Shown here one piece after another: positions 55,515-64,000 of a stretch of 64,000 nucleotides of DNA. Made by a program: the position numbers and the translations under genes. The stretch is taken from the NCBI RefSeq assembly GCF_900473965.1, contig NZ_UCNJ01000012.1:1-64000 (forward strand), written 5' to 3'. Source of the DNA: Synechococcus sp. UW179A (lineage in GTDB: Bacteria; Cyanobacteriota; Cyanobacteriia; PCC-6307; Cyanobiaceae). The notes beneath the pieces are model-generated. The model saw only the letters and a list, made by a program, of their open reading frames with translations, was not told the origin of the DNA and ran no database searches. Position 1 is the stretch's first letter. Each line of letters starts with the position of its first letter.

Positions 55515-57257
55515 CTAGCTGCGCCCATCGCGAATCATTTGGCGTTCACACAGATCTCGATAGCGACCGTTATTCGCCATCAACTGATCATGGCTGCCTC
55601 GTTCGCTGATCTGGCCATGGTCAAGGACCACAATTTGATCGGCTTCCTGCACAGTGGCCAGTCGGTGAGCGATCACCAGCACGGTGCGACCGTGCATCGC
55701 CTGACGTAGCCCCAACTGAACAGCAGCCTCAGCCTCAGCGTCCAGGGCGCTAGTGGCTTCATCGAGCAGCAGCACCGCAGGATTTCCCAGGACGGCTCTG
55801 GCAATGGCAATCCGCTGCAGTTGCCCCCCTGAAACATTGGTGCCGCGTTCCTCCAGCTTCGTCTCATAGCCATCCGGCAAGGCCATGATGAAGTCGTGGG
55901 CATTGGCCAGACGGGCTGCCTCGAGCAGCTGGCCATGGCTCGCCGGCCTACCAAAACGAATCGCTTCAGCAATGCTGCCGGAGAACACCGTTGTGCGTTG
56001 GGGCACGAGGGCGACCTGTTGCCTGAGTTCGCGCGCTTTCACTTGTGCCAGATTCTTTCCATCCAGCTCGATCTCTCCTGACTGGGCACTGTTAAAGCGC
56101 AAAAGCAAGGAGAACAAGGTGCTTTTCCCAGCACCGGATGGGCCCACCAGTGCCACCACCTGACCGGCTTCGATGCTCAGGTTGATGTCTCGAAGAACTG
56201 GTTCACCGTTGCCGTAAGCAAAGTGGACGCGATGCAGATTCAGGTGGCCTTCAGGTCGACCAATCGGCAAGGCCGGATCCGGATCTGCCGTTTCCTGAGG
56301 TTCTTGTTCGATCTGTCGTAGCCGCCGCAGCGAAGCCTGGCCCTGCTGAAATTCATTGAAGTTGTTGGTGACGTGAGCGATGGGGTCGATCAGCACCACA
56401 AGGCCGGTGAGATAGCTGCTCAAGCCAGCAATGCTCAGACCATCGTTCTGAATCCTCCAGGCGGCCAGGCCCAGAACGGAGAAAAGGCCCACCACTTCGA
56501 TCATGCCCACCACCGGGTGCTGCAGGGCTACAAGGCTGTAGGTGCGATGCCGGGCTTGACGATGCTGGTCAATCTCGTCTTCAAACCTGCCTTGCAACCA
56601 GGGCTCTGCAGCAAAGGCCCGCACCAGCGGCAGGCCCTCGATCGCTTCGCCGAGCAAACCGGCCAGTTCGCTCACTTTTTTCTGACTCCGTTCGGTGGCC
56701 GCCATCACCCGTGCGCCAAACAGGCTGATCAGCCAGATGATCAACGGTGCCAGCAGCAGGATGGAAGCCGTGAGTTTCCAGTCCAGCCAGAGCATGTATC
56801 CCAGCACCGCCAGCAGTTGGAGCACGCTTGGAAGTGTGTCGTGAATTGATTTGTAGAGCACTTCACTGACACGATCGGCGTCTTCGGTCAGTCGGTAGGT
56901 GAGATCGCCTGCGGAGAGTTTTTCCAGTGCGCCCAGTTCAACAGTCTGCAAACGCCCAAACAAATTGCTGCGTAGGGTTTTGCTCACCTGAAGGGCAGGT
57001 CCGGCTAGTAGGGAGTCCTGACCGAACTGAGCCAGTTTCTGGATCGCAAAAATCAAGACGCCCTGCCCGATCAGTCCGAGCACCCGGCCAAGATCCCTCG
57101 ATCCCAGTGCGGGGAACAGGGATCCCGCGAGATTGAGCAGCAACAGAAAGCTGCTCACATAAATGAGCATGCAGACCAGCCCGAGGCTCAGTTGGGGCAG
57201 ATGCGGACGCAGCAATGGCAGCAGCCTGCGGAATCCTGCCTCGGAGGTTTTCAGCAT
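55515..57257 (-). CDS. ABC exporter (MsbA/HlyB-like)
   Basis: This 580-residue half-transporter has six membrane helices and an ATPase with Walker A GPSGAGKST, signature VSGGQLQR and Walker B VLLLDEATSALD. It may export lipid or peptide; no peptidase domain is present. Confidence 0.88.
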   Translation of the reverse strand: MLKTSEAGFRRLLPLLRPHLPQLSLGLVCMLIYVSSFLLLLNLAGSLFPALGSRDLGRVLGLIGQGVLIFAIQKLAQFGQDSLLAGPALQVSKTLRSNLFGRLQTVELGALEKLSAGDLTYRLTEDADRVSEVLYKSIHDTLPSVLQLLAVLGYMLWLDWKLTASILLLAPLIIWLISLFGARVMAATERSQKKVSELAGLLGEAIEGLPLVRAFAAEPWLQGRFEDEIDQHRQARHRTYSLVALQHPVVGMIEVVGLFSVLGLAAWRIQNDGLSIAGLSSYLTGLVVLIDPIAHVTNNFNEFQQGQASLRRLRQIEQEPQETADPDPALPIGRPEGHLNLHRVHFAYGNGEPVLRDINLSIEAGQVVALVGPSGAGKSTLFSLLLRFNSAQSGEIELDGKNLAQVKARELRQQVALVPQRTTVFSGSIAEAIRFGRPASHGQLLEAARLANAHDFIMALPDGYETKLEERGTNVSGGQLQRIAIARAVLGNPAVLLLDEATSALDAEAEAAVQLGLRQAMHGRTVLVIAHRLATVQEADQIVVLDHGQISERGSHDQLMANNGRYRDLCERQMIRDGRS

Positions 57258-57298
57258 CGCGTCACACTATCAATGCTCTTTTGTGCTCCCATGAGCTG

Positions 57299-57481
57299 AT
57301 GCGACTCGATCAGTTCTTGAAATGGCAAGGATGGGTTGGCACCGGCGGTGAGGCCAAGATGCTGATCCAGGCTGGAGAAGTACGTGTGAATGACTGCGTT
57401 GTCACCCAGCGCGGTCGACAGCTCAAGATCGGGGATCGTGTGATCCTGGGTGGAGATCAGGCCGTCGTCACGAAGATCTGA
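57299..57481 (+). CDS. S4-domain RNA-binding protein
   Basis: This 60-residue protein is almost all an S4 domain (RLDQFLKWQGWVGTGGEAKMLIQAGEVRVNDCVVTQRGRQLKIGDRV). It is a YbcJ-like RNA-binding factor. ATG 57299 is chosen. Confidence 0.85.
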   Translation: MRLDQFLKWQGWVGTGGEAKMLIQAGEVRVNDCVVTQRGRQLKIGDRVILGGDQAVVTKI

Positions 57482-57541
57482 GACGTTCTTGCTCGCGTAG
57501 GAACGTAAGTTGGCTGCTGCTGAGCCGCAGAGGACGCAAGC

Positions 57542-58273
57542 GTGGGCAAACCGGTGATTGCTGGAAACTGGAAGATGCACATGACGTGCGCCCAGGCCCG
57601 GGACTGGTTGGCCACGTTTCTGCCATTGATCGCCGACACGCCTGATGACCGTGAGCTGGTGGTGGCGCCTCCGTTCACTGCGATCAGTACCACCGCTGAG
57701 GTCACGTCAGGATCAAGGCTTGAGATTTCAAGTCAAAACGTGCACTGGGAGGCTCAGGGCGCATTCACAGGTGAGATCGCTCCGTCGATGCTGGAAGAAC
57801 ATGGAGTGCGTTACGCGATCGTTGGGCATAGCGAGCCACGTAAATACTTCAGTGAGAGCGATGAGCAGATCAACCACCGGGCGCGTTCAGCGCAGGCCCA
57901 TGGTCTGATCCCCATCGTCTGCGTTGGAGAAAGTGATGAACAGCGCAGCCGTGGCGAAGCCGAACGTGTGATCCGCCGTCAGGTGGAGCAGGGCCTCGAA
58001 GGACTCGATCCAAATCATCTTGTGGTTGCCTATGAACCCATCTGGGCCATCGGCACCGGCAAAACCTGTGAATCCTCGGAGGCGAACCGCATCTGTGGCC
58101 TGATTCGTAGTTGGGTGGGTGCCCCTGATCTGATCATTCAGTACGGAGGATCCGTCAAACCCGGAAACATCGATGAGCTCATGAGCATGAGTGATATCGA
58201 CGGTGTGCTCGTTGGTGGCGCATCCCTCGATGCCGAAAGCTTTGCTCGTATCGCCAACTATCAGGTCAGCTGA
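57542..58273 (+). CDS. tpiA: triosephosphate isomerase
   Basis: This 243-residue enzyme interconverts glyceraldehyde 3-phosphate and dihydroxyacetone phosphate. Catalytic residues are Asn9/Lys11 (AGNWKMH), His96 (VGHSEPR) and Glu165 (AYEPIWAIG). It starts at GTG 57542 and is 3 bp upstream of folP. Confidence 0.97.
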   Translation: MGKPVIAGNWKMHMTCAQARDWLATFLPLIADTPDDRELVVAPPFTAISTTAEVTSGSRLEISSQNVHWEAQGAFTGEIAPSMLEEHGVRYAIVGHSEPRKYFSESDEQINHRARSAQAHGLIPIVCVGESDEQRSRGEAERVIRRQVEQGLEGLDPNHLVVAYEPIWAIGTGKTCESSEANRICGLIRSWVGAPDLIIQYGGSVKPGNIDELMSMSDIDGVLVGGASLDAESFARIANYQVS

Positions 58274-58276
58274 TTA

Positions 58277-59134
58277 GTGATGCGTTATCCCGCCTGCTGG
58301 GGCTGTCGCCCGGCTGTGATGGGGGTAATCAACCTCACCCCGGACTCCTTCAGTGATGGAGGGCGGTTCAACCGGGCGGATCTGGCCCTGAACGAGGCGT
58401 CACGCCAGCTTCGGGATGGAGCGCAGGTGCTCGATCTCGGTGCCCAGAGCACCCGGCCTGGTGCTGTTGATGTGGGTGCGGAAGAAGAGCTGTCGCGTCT
58501 TCTCCCCTGCCTGCAAAGCATCCGAGCAGCCCATCCGCAGGTGATTCTTTCCGTGGACACATTTCTGGCATCCGTGGCCAGAGCGGCGTTGGAAGCAGGC
58601 GCCGACTGGATTAACGATGTCAGCGGAGGCCGGCGTGACCCTGCCATGCTGCCGTTGGTCGCTGAGGCTGGTTGCCCGTATGTGCTGATGCACAGTCGCG
58701 GTGACAGTCAAACCATGGACGACTGCACCGATTACGGCGACCAGGGCGTTGTCGCCGGAGTGTTGCAGGAACTCAGGCTCAGCACCAACCGAGCTCTCCA
58801 AGCGGGCCTGAGCCAGGACCAGCTGATTTGGGATCCAGGTCTTGGCTTCGCGAAGACCACAGACCAGAACCTTCAGCTGATCAGACAGTTGGACGAGCTT
58901 CAGCAGGACGGCATTCCGCTTTTGCTTGGACCTTCACGGAAGCGTTTCATTGGCGCTGTTCTTGACCAGCCCCGTGCCAAGGCAAGGATCTGGGGGACGG
59001 CTGCTGTCTGCGCCAGGGCTGTGGAGGCTGGGGTCCACGTGCTGCGCGTCCACGATGTAGGGCCGATCAGTCAGGTGGTAACCATGGCCGCGGCGGTGGC
59101 TCGGCAAGGTTCGCCCGCCAACATTCGTGACTGA
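58277..59134 (+). CDS. folP: dihydropteroate synthase
   Basis: This 285-residue enzyme of folate synthesis has the signatures GVINLTPDSFSDGG, DLGAQSTRPGA and ILSVDTF, plus GPSRKRFIG near the C-terminus. It follows tpiA by 3 bp. Confidence 0.95.
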   Translation: MMRYPACWGCRPAVMGVINLTPDSFSDGGRFNRADLALNEASRQLRDGAQVLDLGAQSTRPGAVDVGAEEELSRLLPCLQSIRAAHPQVILSVDTFLASVARAALEAGADWINDVSGGRRDPAMLPLVAEAGCPYVLMHSRGDSQTMDDCTDYGDQGVVAGVLQELRLSTNRALQAGLSQDQLIWDPGLGFAKTTDQNLQLIRQLDELQQDGIPLLLGPSRKRFIGAVLDQPRAKARIWGTAAVCARAVEAGVHVLRVHDVGPISQVVTMAAAVARQGSPANIRD

Positions 59135-59173
59135 GCTGGCTAGAACAGACCTCTTTGAAAGTGAAAGACACTC

Positions 59174-59578
59174 ATGAGCACGAGCCCTGAGCTCACCCTG
59201 CTCTACGACGGGGGATGTCCACTGTGCGTGCGCGAGGTGACGTTTTTACGTCGCAAAGATCGCGATCAGTCGATCCGTTTCATTGATGTCGATGCGCCGG
59301 ACTACTCCCCTGAGAACTGGTCCGGTATCAGCTATCGACAGGCGATGGCGAGGATTCATGCCATTCAGGCCGATGGAACCGTGCTCACTGATGTCGCAGT
59401 GTTTCGCGAGGCTTATCGCCTGATTGGTCTCGGCTGGCTGTATGCGCCCACCCGCTGGCCAGTGCTCGGACCAGTGGTTGATGCTCTTTATGGCGTCTGG
59501 GCTCGATACCGGCTGAAGATCACCAACCGTGCATCACTGGACCAGCTTTGTCAGGAGCGTTGTTCGCTGCCGCAGTGA
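59174..59578 (+). CDS. DCC-family (DUF393) thiol-disulfide protein
   Basis: This 134-residue protein has the DCC motif YDGGCPLCVREV, a CxxC pair with thioredoxin-like character, and the family RIHAIQADGTVLTDVAVFREAY. It follows folP by 39 bp. Confidence 0.82.
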   Translation: MSTSPELTLLYDGGCPLCVREVTFLRRKDRDQSIRFIDVDAPDYSPENWSGISYRQAMARIHAIQADGTVLTDVAVFREAYRLIGLGWLYAPTRWPVLGPVVDALYGVWARYRLKITNRASLDQLCQERCSLPQ

Positions 59579-59596
59579 ACTGTGTGGTTCACCCTT

Positions 59597-59623
59597 GAAA
59601 AAGCCGGTGTCAGATCACCGGCT
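59597..59623 (-). terminator. terminator of chlH
   Basis: An 8-bp perfect stem (59602-59609 with 59616-59623) has a 6-base loop. On the minus strand it is followed by TTTT from the A-run at 59598-59602. It ends the chlH transcript. Confidence 0.7.
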
Positions 59624-59672
59624 GAAGAGTTGAACCTTCAGAGCTGAAAGGTCAGTGCTGTGAGGCCAATGT

Positions 59673-62600
59673 TCAGGCTTCGGCGGTCGTGACGCCCTCA
59701 ATCCGATCCTCGACTTCCTGGTAGAGCTCCTGCAGCTGTTGGATGTTTTCATCCGAGGTGTCCCAGTAACCGCGTCCGTGCACCTCGAGCAGAGTTCCCA
59801 CAATCCGACGGAAGCTATTGGGGTTCAGATCCAACAGACGCTTACGCATTTCCGGATCGTTGATGAAAGTTTCGTTGGCTTCTTCGTAGACGAAGTTGTC
59901 AACCGAGCCACTGGTAGCACTCCAGCCAAGCGTGAAATTAAGGCGCTTCGCAACTTCTCGAACACCCTCGTAACCCGAGTCGAGCATTCCTTCATACCAC
60001 TTCGGATTGAGAAGTTTGGTGCGCGAGTCGAGACGAATCGTCTCGTTCAGGGAACGCACCTGAGCATTGGCGGTGGTGGTATCGGCGATGTAGCTGGTGG
60101 GTGCCTTGCCGTCATCACGCAAACCAGCGATCAGTTTGGTGGGATCGGAGTCGAAATAGTGACTCACATCAGTGAGGGAGATCTCTGCAGAATCCAGGTT
60201 CTGGAAGGTGACGTCAGCGGTTTTCATCACATTTTCGAAGACATCACGCTTCTGGTTCATCTCACCAGGATTGTCAGCATTGAAGGCAAAGGTTTTCCTG
60301 GAGAGATACATCTCCTGCAGTTCGCCTTCCTCTTCCCAGGTGCTATTTTCAACGGCCAGATTCACGTTGGAGCTGTAGCTGCCACTGGCATTCGAGAACA
60401 CCCGACAGGCCGCGTCTCGCAAGCTGCTTCCCTCTTTTTCAGCCTGCTCAAGAGCATGTTTGCGCACAAAATTCTGCTCAAGCGGCTCATCAGCTTCGGC
60501 TGCCATCTTCACGGCCTGATCGATCAGTGCCATCTGGTTGATGAATAGATCACGGAAAACTCCAGAGCAGTTCACCACCACATCAACACGGGGGCGTCCC
60601 AGCTCCTCGAGAGAAATCAGCTCAAGCTTGTTGACTCGACCGACGGAGTCCGGCATGGGCTTCACACCCACAAACCAGAGAATCTGAGCAAGTGATTCGC
60701 CGTAAGTCTTGATGTTGTCCGTGCCCCAGAGAACGCAAGCAATGGTTTCAGGCCATGTTCCCTGCTCCTGCCTTTGGCGCTCGATCAACTTGTCAACGAC
60801 CCCTTTGGCGGCTGCAACAGCAGCTCTTGTTGGTATGGCCTGAGGATCAAGGGCGTGAATGTTTTTGCCACTGGGAAGCACTCCAGGGTTACGGATCGGA
60901 TCACCACCAGGTCCTGGGAGGATGTATTCACCATCAAGAGCCTTGAGAAGACTCTCCATCTCCATGTCGGCGCAAACCTGCTCAAGGCAGAAGCGTAGAT
61001 ACGCGAACAGCCTGTCGAGCTCTGTTGGATCGATTTCGTTGAATCCATTGTTGTGACATGCCTTCAGCCATGGAGAAGGTCGCTTGAAGCCGAAGCGGGC
61101 AAGCAGGTTGTTGAACCACGACCAGTTGTTGCGCAGGTTGACCCTCCCGTCACTGCCGGTGACAGACCGGACCATGGCGGAGGTGGCTGCACGCGATGCC
61201 TCGGTGATAGTGCGGTTGAGTTCGACATCAGCGAGTACACCGTTGTCATTTCCTTTGTAGACGTCTTCGATTGTTCGACCGATGGATTCAGCCAACAAGC
61301 CTGGAAGTGATCGGAGTCCGTCTTCATCGCGTTCGAGCGCGGCGATGTTGACCAGGGTGGCGATGGCTTCTTCGGCTGTTGGTGGCTTGCCGATGGTGTG
61401 CAGTCCGCAAGGAAGCAAGCGGCTTTCGATCTCCATCAGTTGGCGGTAAACCGCTCCAACGAGGGCATCGCGGCCGTCTAGATCAAGTGTTGAGGCATCC
61501 TCCTCGGGAAGATCAACATCCTTGTCGAGGTTGCATTGACGAGCCGTCTCGACAATTGTGTTGACGATCTGAATACCGCGACCACCTTCACGCAGTTGTT
61601 GGTACGAGCCAACCAATTCGCCTAGTTCTTTGAGACCCTTGTAGAGACCTGCATTCTCTGCGGGCGGAGTGAGATAGCTAATTGTCGATGCATAACCCCG
61701 ACGCTTGGCAATCGTGGCTTCCGAGGGGTTGTTGGCTGCGTAGTAGTAGAGGTTCGGCAGCGATCCAATCAGGGAGTCTGGATAGCAGGTTTCGCTCATC
61801 CCCATCTGTTTGCCGGGCATGAATTCGAGGGACCCGTGGGTGCCGAAGTGCAGCACTGCGTCCGCTTTCCATATTTTTTCTAGGTAGGTGTAATAAGCGG
61901 CAAATCCATGATGAGGACTAGCGCTTCGCGAATAAAGCAGACGCATGGGATCACCCTCGTAGCCGAAGGTGGGCTGTACGCCGACAAAGATGTTGCCGAA
62001 GTGCCTGCCGAACACCAACAGGTTCTGCCCATCGCTGTTCAGGTTGCCGGGAGGTTTGCCCCAGTTCTCCTCAAGCCGCTCTGAGTAGGGAGTGAGTCGC
62101 TCATATTCCTCGACGCTCATCCGGTGGGCGATGGAAAGCTCCGGTGATCCCTGCATGGCATTGGCATCGTTGATCACCGCTTCCAGCAGTGCCCGGGGGG
62201 TGGCAGGCAGATCAGTCACGTTGTATCCCTTCGCTTTCATCTCCTCCATAACGCGATGGATGGAGCCAAAGACATCGAGATAGGCCGCAGTGCCAACATT
62301 TCCTTTGTCGGGTGGGAAGCTGAATACCGTGATCGCCAGTTTTTTGTCGACGCGGGGTTTGATTCGTAGAGACGACCACCTGATCGCGCGTTCAGCGATT
62401 GCGTCAACTCGATCCTGCAATGTGTGAGCTTTTCCGGTGGCGTCATCTCTGCCTGAGAGAACAATCGGTTCGATCGCGCCGTCCAGCTCTGGAATGGCAA
62501 TTTGCAAGGCAACTTGAACCGGATGCAGACCGAGGTCACTGTCTTCCCATTCCTGAGTCGTCTGAAACACCAGTGGCAAAGCCACCATGTAGGGGCGATT

Positions 62601-63689
62601 GAGTTTTTTTAGTGATTCAACTGCCTTTGGATGGTCCTGACGGGCAGGGCCACCCACTAACGCAAAACCGGTGAGGGAAACGATGCCGTCAACAAGCGGT
62701 TGCTCTGGATTGAGAGGGTCGTAAAAGAAGGCGTTGACTGGTTTGGAGAAGTCGAGGCCCCCGCAGAAGATGGGAATGACACGGGCACCACGGAACTCCA
62801 ACTCCTGGATCGTGGCCACGTAGTGGGCATCATCTCCGGTGACAATGTGACTGCGCTGTAGAACAAGACCGATCACCGGCCCTTTTAGAGCTTTCTCTGA
62901 GAGATCTGTGCGGCTGGATGTCCAGTTGAGGTATTCCCTGAGGTCTTCGAACATCGAGGGTGCCAGTGGATGCCAGATGCCGAGATCAGGAAAGACTTCG
63001 GGGGCTGCAACGTCCATCACAGGACGCTCCTCGCCTTCCTCTGCAGGGAAAACATATTTGTCAGCCAGCATCAGCAGAAAGTTGCGCAGATTGTCTGGTG
63101 TTCCACCCAGCCAGTACTGAAAACTGAGCATGAAGCTGCGCGCGTCCTGCGCCTTCTCGACCGGCAAATATTTTAGAACCGTGGGCAGGGTGTTGAGGAG
63201 CTTGAGCATGGCGTCCTGGAACCCTGCTCCGCCAGCCTCCTTGCGCTTTTTCATAAACCCGGCAATGGCGCTCTTGCTCTGCCCGAGCTGAGCCATTGAG
63301 AAGCTGCCGAGTTTGTTGAGACGCATGACCTCCGGCATGGAGGGAAAGACAACTGCAGCTTTAAGACTGTCGCGATGTGGTGTTACGGCATCGACGACCT
63401 TCTGAGCCAGATCTTCGATAAAAATCAATGAGGCGATGAAGACATCCGCTTCAGAAACATCTTGTTTGAAGTCCTCGTAATTACTGTCGTCCCGAAGTTC
63501 TTCAATCAGGTATCCACTGAGTTCGATTCCCAGATCGCTCCCACCGGCATTCAGAGCTGTGGCTGCTTGCGTGAGCGCATTTTGATATTGAGGCTCCAAA
63601 ACCACATAAACCGCTTTCATCACGGATTTGTGGTTCTGACCCTCCACAGGAGCCACGCGGCGATTGGCGGAGCGGACCTGTGTGAACAT
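59673..63689 (-). CDS. chlH: magnesium chelatase subunit H
   Basis: This 1338-residue ChlH inserts Mg2+ into protoporphyrin IX, together with ChlI and ChlD, at the first committed step of chlorophyll synthesis. Family signatures include [15 protein letters not shown] and WLLFSW-like porphyrin-binding segments. ATG 63689 ([17 protein letters not shown]) is chosen, as the frame to 63779 is not conserved. Its length is normal. A terminator lies downstream. Confidence 0.95.
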   Translation of the reverse strand: MFTQVRSANRRVAPVEGQNHKSVMKAVYVVLEPQYQNALTQAATALNAGGSDLGIELSGYLIEELRDDSNYEDFKQDVSEADVFIASLIFIEDLAQKVVDAVTPHRDSLKAAVVFPSMPEVMRLNKLGSFSMAQLGQSKSAIAGFMKKRKEAGGAGFQDAMLKLLNTLPTVLKYLPVEKAQDARSFMLSFQYWLGGTPDNLRNFLLMLADKYVFPAEEGEERPVMDVAAPEVFPDLGIWHPLAPSMFEDLREYLNWTSSRTDLSEKALKGPVIGLVLQRSHIVTGDDAHYVATIQELEFRGARVIPIFCGGLDFSKPVNAFFYDPLNPEQPLVDGIVSLTGFALVGGPARQDHPKAVESLKKLNRPYMVALPLVFQTTQEWEDSDLGLHPVQVALQIAIPELDGAIEPIVLSGRDDATGKAHTLQDRVDAIAERAIRWSSLRIKPRVDKKLAITVFSFPPDKGNVGTAAYLDVFGSIHRVMEEMKAKGYNVTDLPATPRALLEAVINDANAMQGSPELSIAHRMSVEEYERLTPYSERLEENWGKPPGNLNSDGQNLLVFGRHFGNIFVGVQPTFGYEGDPMRLLYSRSASPHHGFAAYYTYLEKIWKADAVLHFGTHGSLEFMPGKQMGMSETCYPDSLIGSLPNLYYYAANNPSEATIAKRRGYASTISYLTPPAENAGLYKGLKELGELVGSYQQLREGGRGIQIVNTIVETARQCNLDKDVDLPEEDASTLDLDGRDALVGAVYRQLMEIESRLLPCGLHTIGKPPTAEEAIATLVNIAALERDEDGLRSLPGLLAESIGRTIEDVYKGNDNGVLADVELNRTITEASRAATSAMVRSVTGSDGRVNLRNNWSWFNNLLARFGFKRPSPWLKACHNNGFNEIDPTELDRLFAYLRFCLEQVCADMEMESLLKALDGEYILPGPGGDPIRNPGVLPSGKNIHALDPQAIPTRAAVAAAKGVVDKLIERQRQEQGTWPETIACVLWGTDNIKTYGESLAQILWFVGVKPMPDSVGRVNKLELISLEELGRPRVDVVVNCSGVFRDLFINQMALIDQAVKMAAEADEPLEQNFVRKHALEQAEKEGSSLRDAACRVFSNASGSYSSNVNLAVENSTWEEEGELQEMYLSRKTFAFNADNPGEMNQKRDVFENVMKTADVTFQNLDSAEISLTDVSHYFDSDPTKLIAGLRDDGKAPTSYIADTTTANAQVRSLNETIRLDSRTKLLNPKWYEGMLDSGYEGVREVAKRLNFTLGWSATSGSVDNFVYEEANETFINDPEMRKRLLDLNPNSFRRIVGTLLEVHGRGYWDTSDENIQQLQELYQEVEDRIEGVTTAEA

Positions 63690-63805
63690 CGGCGCACGTT
63701 TAGCTGTGTAACGAACTTTACGGCGAGGAGCAGATCTAGGCGCATGTTTTCTCGCGGTGTTACAACTCGATCTGCCCATAGGCTCCGACGAGAGACACCC
63801 CTGGC

Positions 63806-64000
63806 ATGAGCGCTGTTGCGAATCAGACGATCCCTGTTCTGGTCACCGGAGCGCTGGGGCGCATGGGTGCCGAGGTGATCCGCGCTGTTCAGTCTTCAAA
63901 GGACTGTCATCTGGTGGGGGCTGTCGATACGACACCTGGCAAGGAAGGAGCAGACATCGGTGAACTGCTGGGTCTCGGAGCCATAGAAGTGGCCGTTACG
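63806..64000 (+). CDS. dapB: 4-hydroxy-tetrahydrodipicolinate reductase, partial
   Basis: The N-terminal 65 codons ([24 protein letters not shown]..., [21 protein letters not shown]) contain the GALGRMG dinucleotide-binding motif. The gene runs off the right edge. Divergent from chlH. Confidence 0.9.
   Translation, partial: MSAVANQTIPVLVTGALGRMGAEVIRAVQSSKDCHLVGAVDTTPGKEGADIGELLGLGAIEVAVT

Overview
The window looks like a chromosomal segment of a marine picocyanobacterium (Synechococcus/Cyanobium type). It carries chlH, CGLD27, DUF2811, DUF3318, DUF3386 and DUF6447 genes, prochlorosin-type (Nif11-leader) peptides, and the compact core arrangement carB / DUF3318 / rsfS / CGLD27 typical of these genomes. 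Most of it is GC-rich core sequence with short gaps and many 4-base start/stop overlaps. Visibly AT-rich accessory blocks interrupt it.

Accessory block A (1 to about 3627) carries a collagen-like protein, a secreted protein with a frameshifted signal peptide, a lipoprotein, two Nif11-leader peptides (1584-1847, 2011-2277) and a 53-residue double-glycine peptide (3211-3372). Its first 55 bases repeat part of the intact UPF0114 gene at 4071-4607, and its right end breaks a sigma-factor gene. Core genes follow: UPF0114, a zinc-ribbon protein, mfd and three small or secreted proteins.

Accessory block B (about 10019-19627) lies between two copies of a ctp (S41 peptidase) segment that share 509 apparently identical bases. 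The left copy is a broken fragment and the right copy is intact. Between them sit a YkgJ-type cysteine-cluster protein, three NHLP-leader precursors and a complete NHLP export set (HlyD-like adaptor, C39-peptidase ABC transporter, second ABC transporter). No recognised lanthipeptide, YcaO or radical-SAM maturase is visible. The exporter's C39 peptidase could also serve the double-glycine peptides of block A; this is inference.

From 19.6 to 34.5 kb: ctp, ispG, a family-4-like uracil-DNA glycosylase, an aspartate aminotransferase, a phosphonate/phosphite ABC operon (phnD-phnC-phnE), a GDSL hydrolase and a run of small hypothetical genes with a DUF938 methyltransferase, an AlkB-like oxygenase and an AEC permease. 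From 34.5 to 47 kb: a polar amino-acid ABC operon interrupted by an HdeD-like gene, a SulP permease, an FAD-linked oxidase, cbiX with a His/Cys-rich tail, a DUF2811 protein, a GMC oxidoreductase with a decayed copy of its 5' end alongside, an AT-rich mscS-type gene and the initiator tRNA-Met.

From 47 to 64 kb: asparaginase, CGLD27, rsfS, DUF3318, carB, DUF3386, an AGCS symporter, DUF6447, an MsbA-like ABC exporter, an S4-domain protein, tpiA, folP, a DCC-family protein, chlH and the start of dapB. No integrase, transposase, CRISPR array or rRNA was seen. The two blocks seem to have entered by recombination at host-gene homology rather than at a tRNA.
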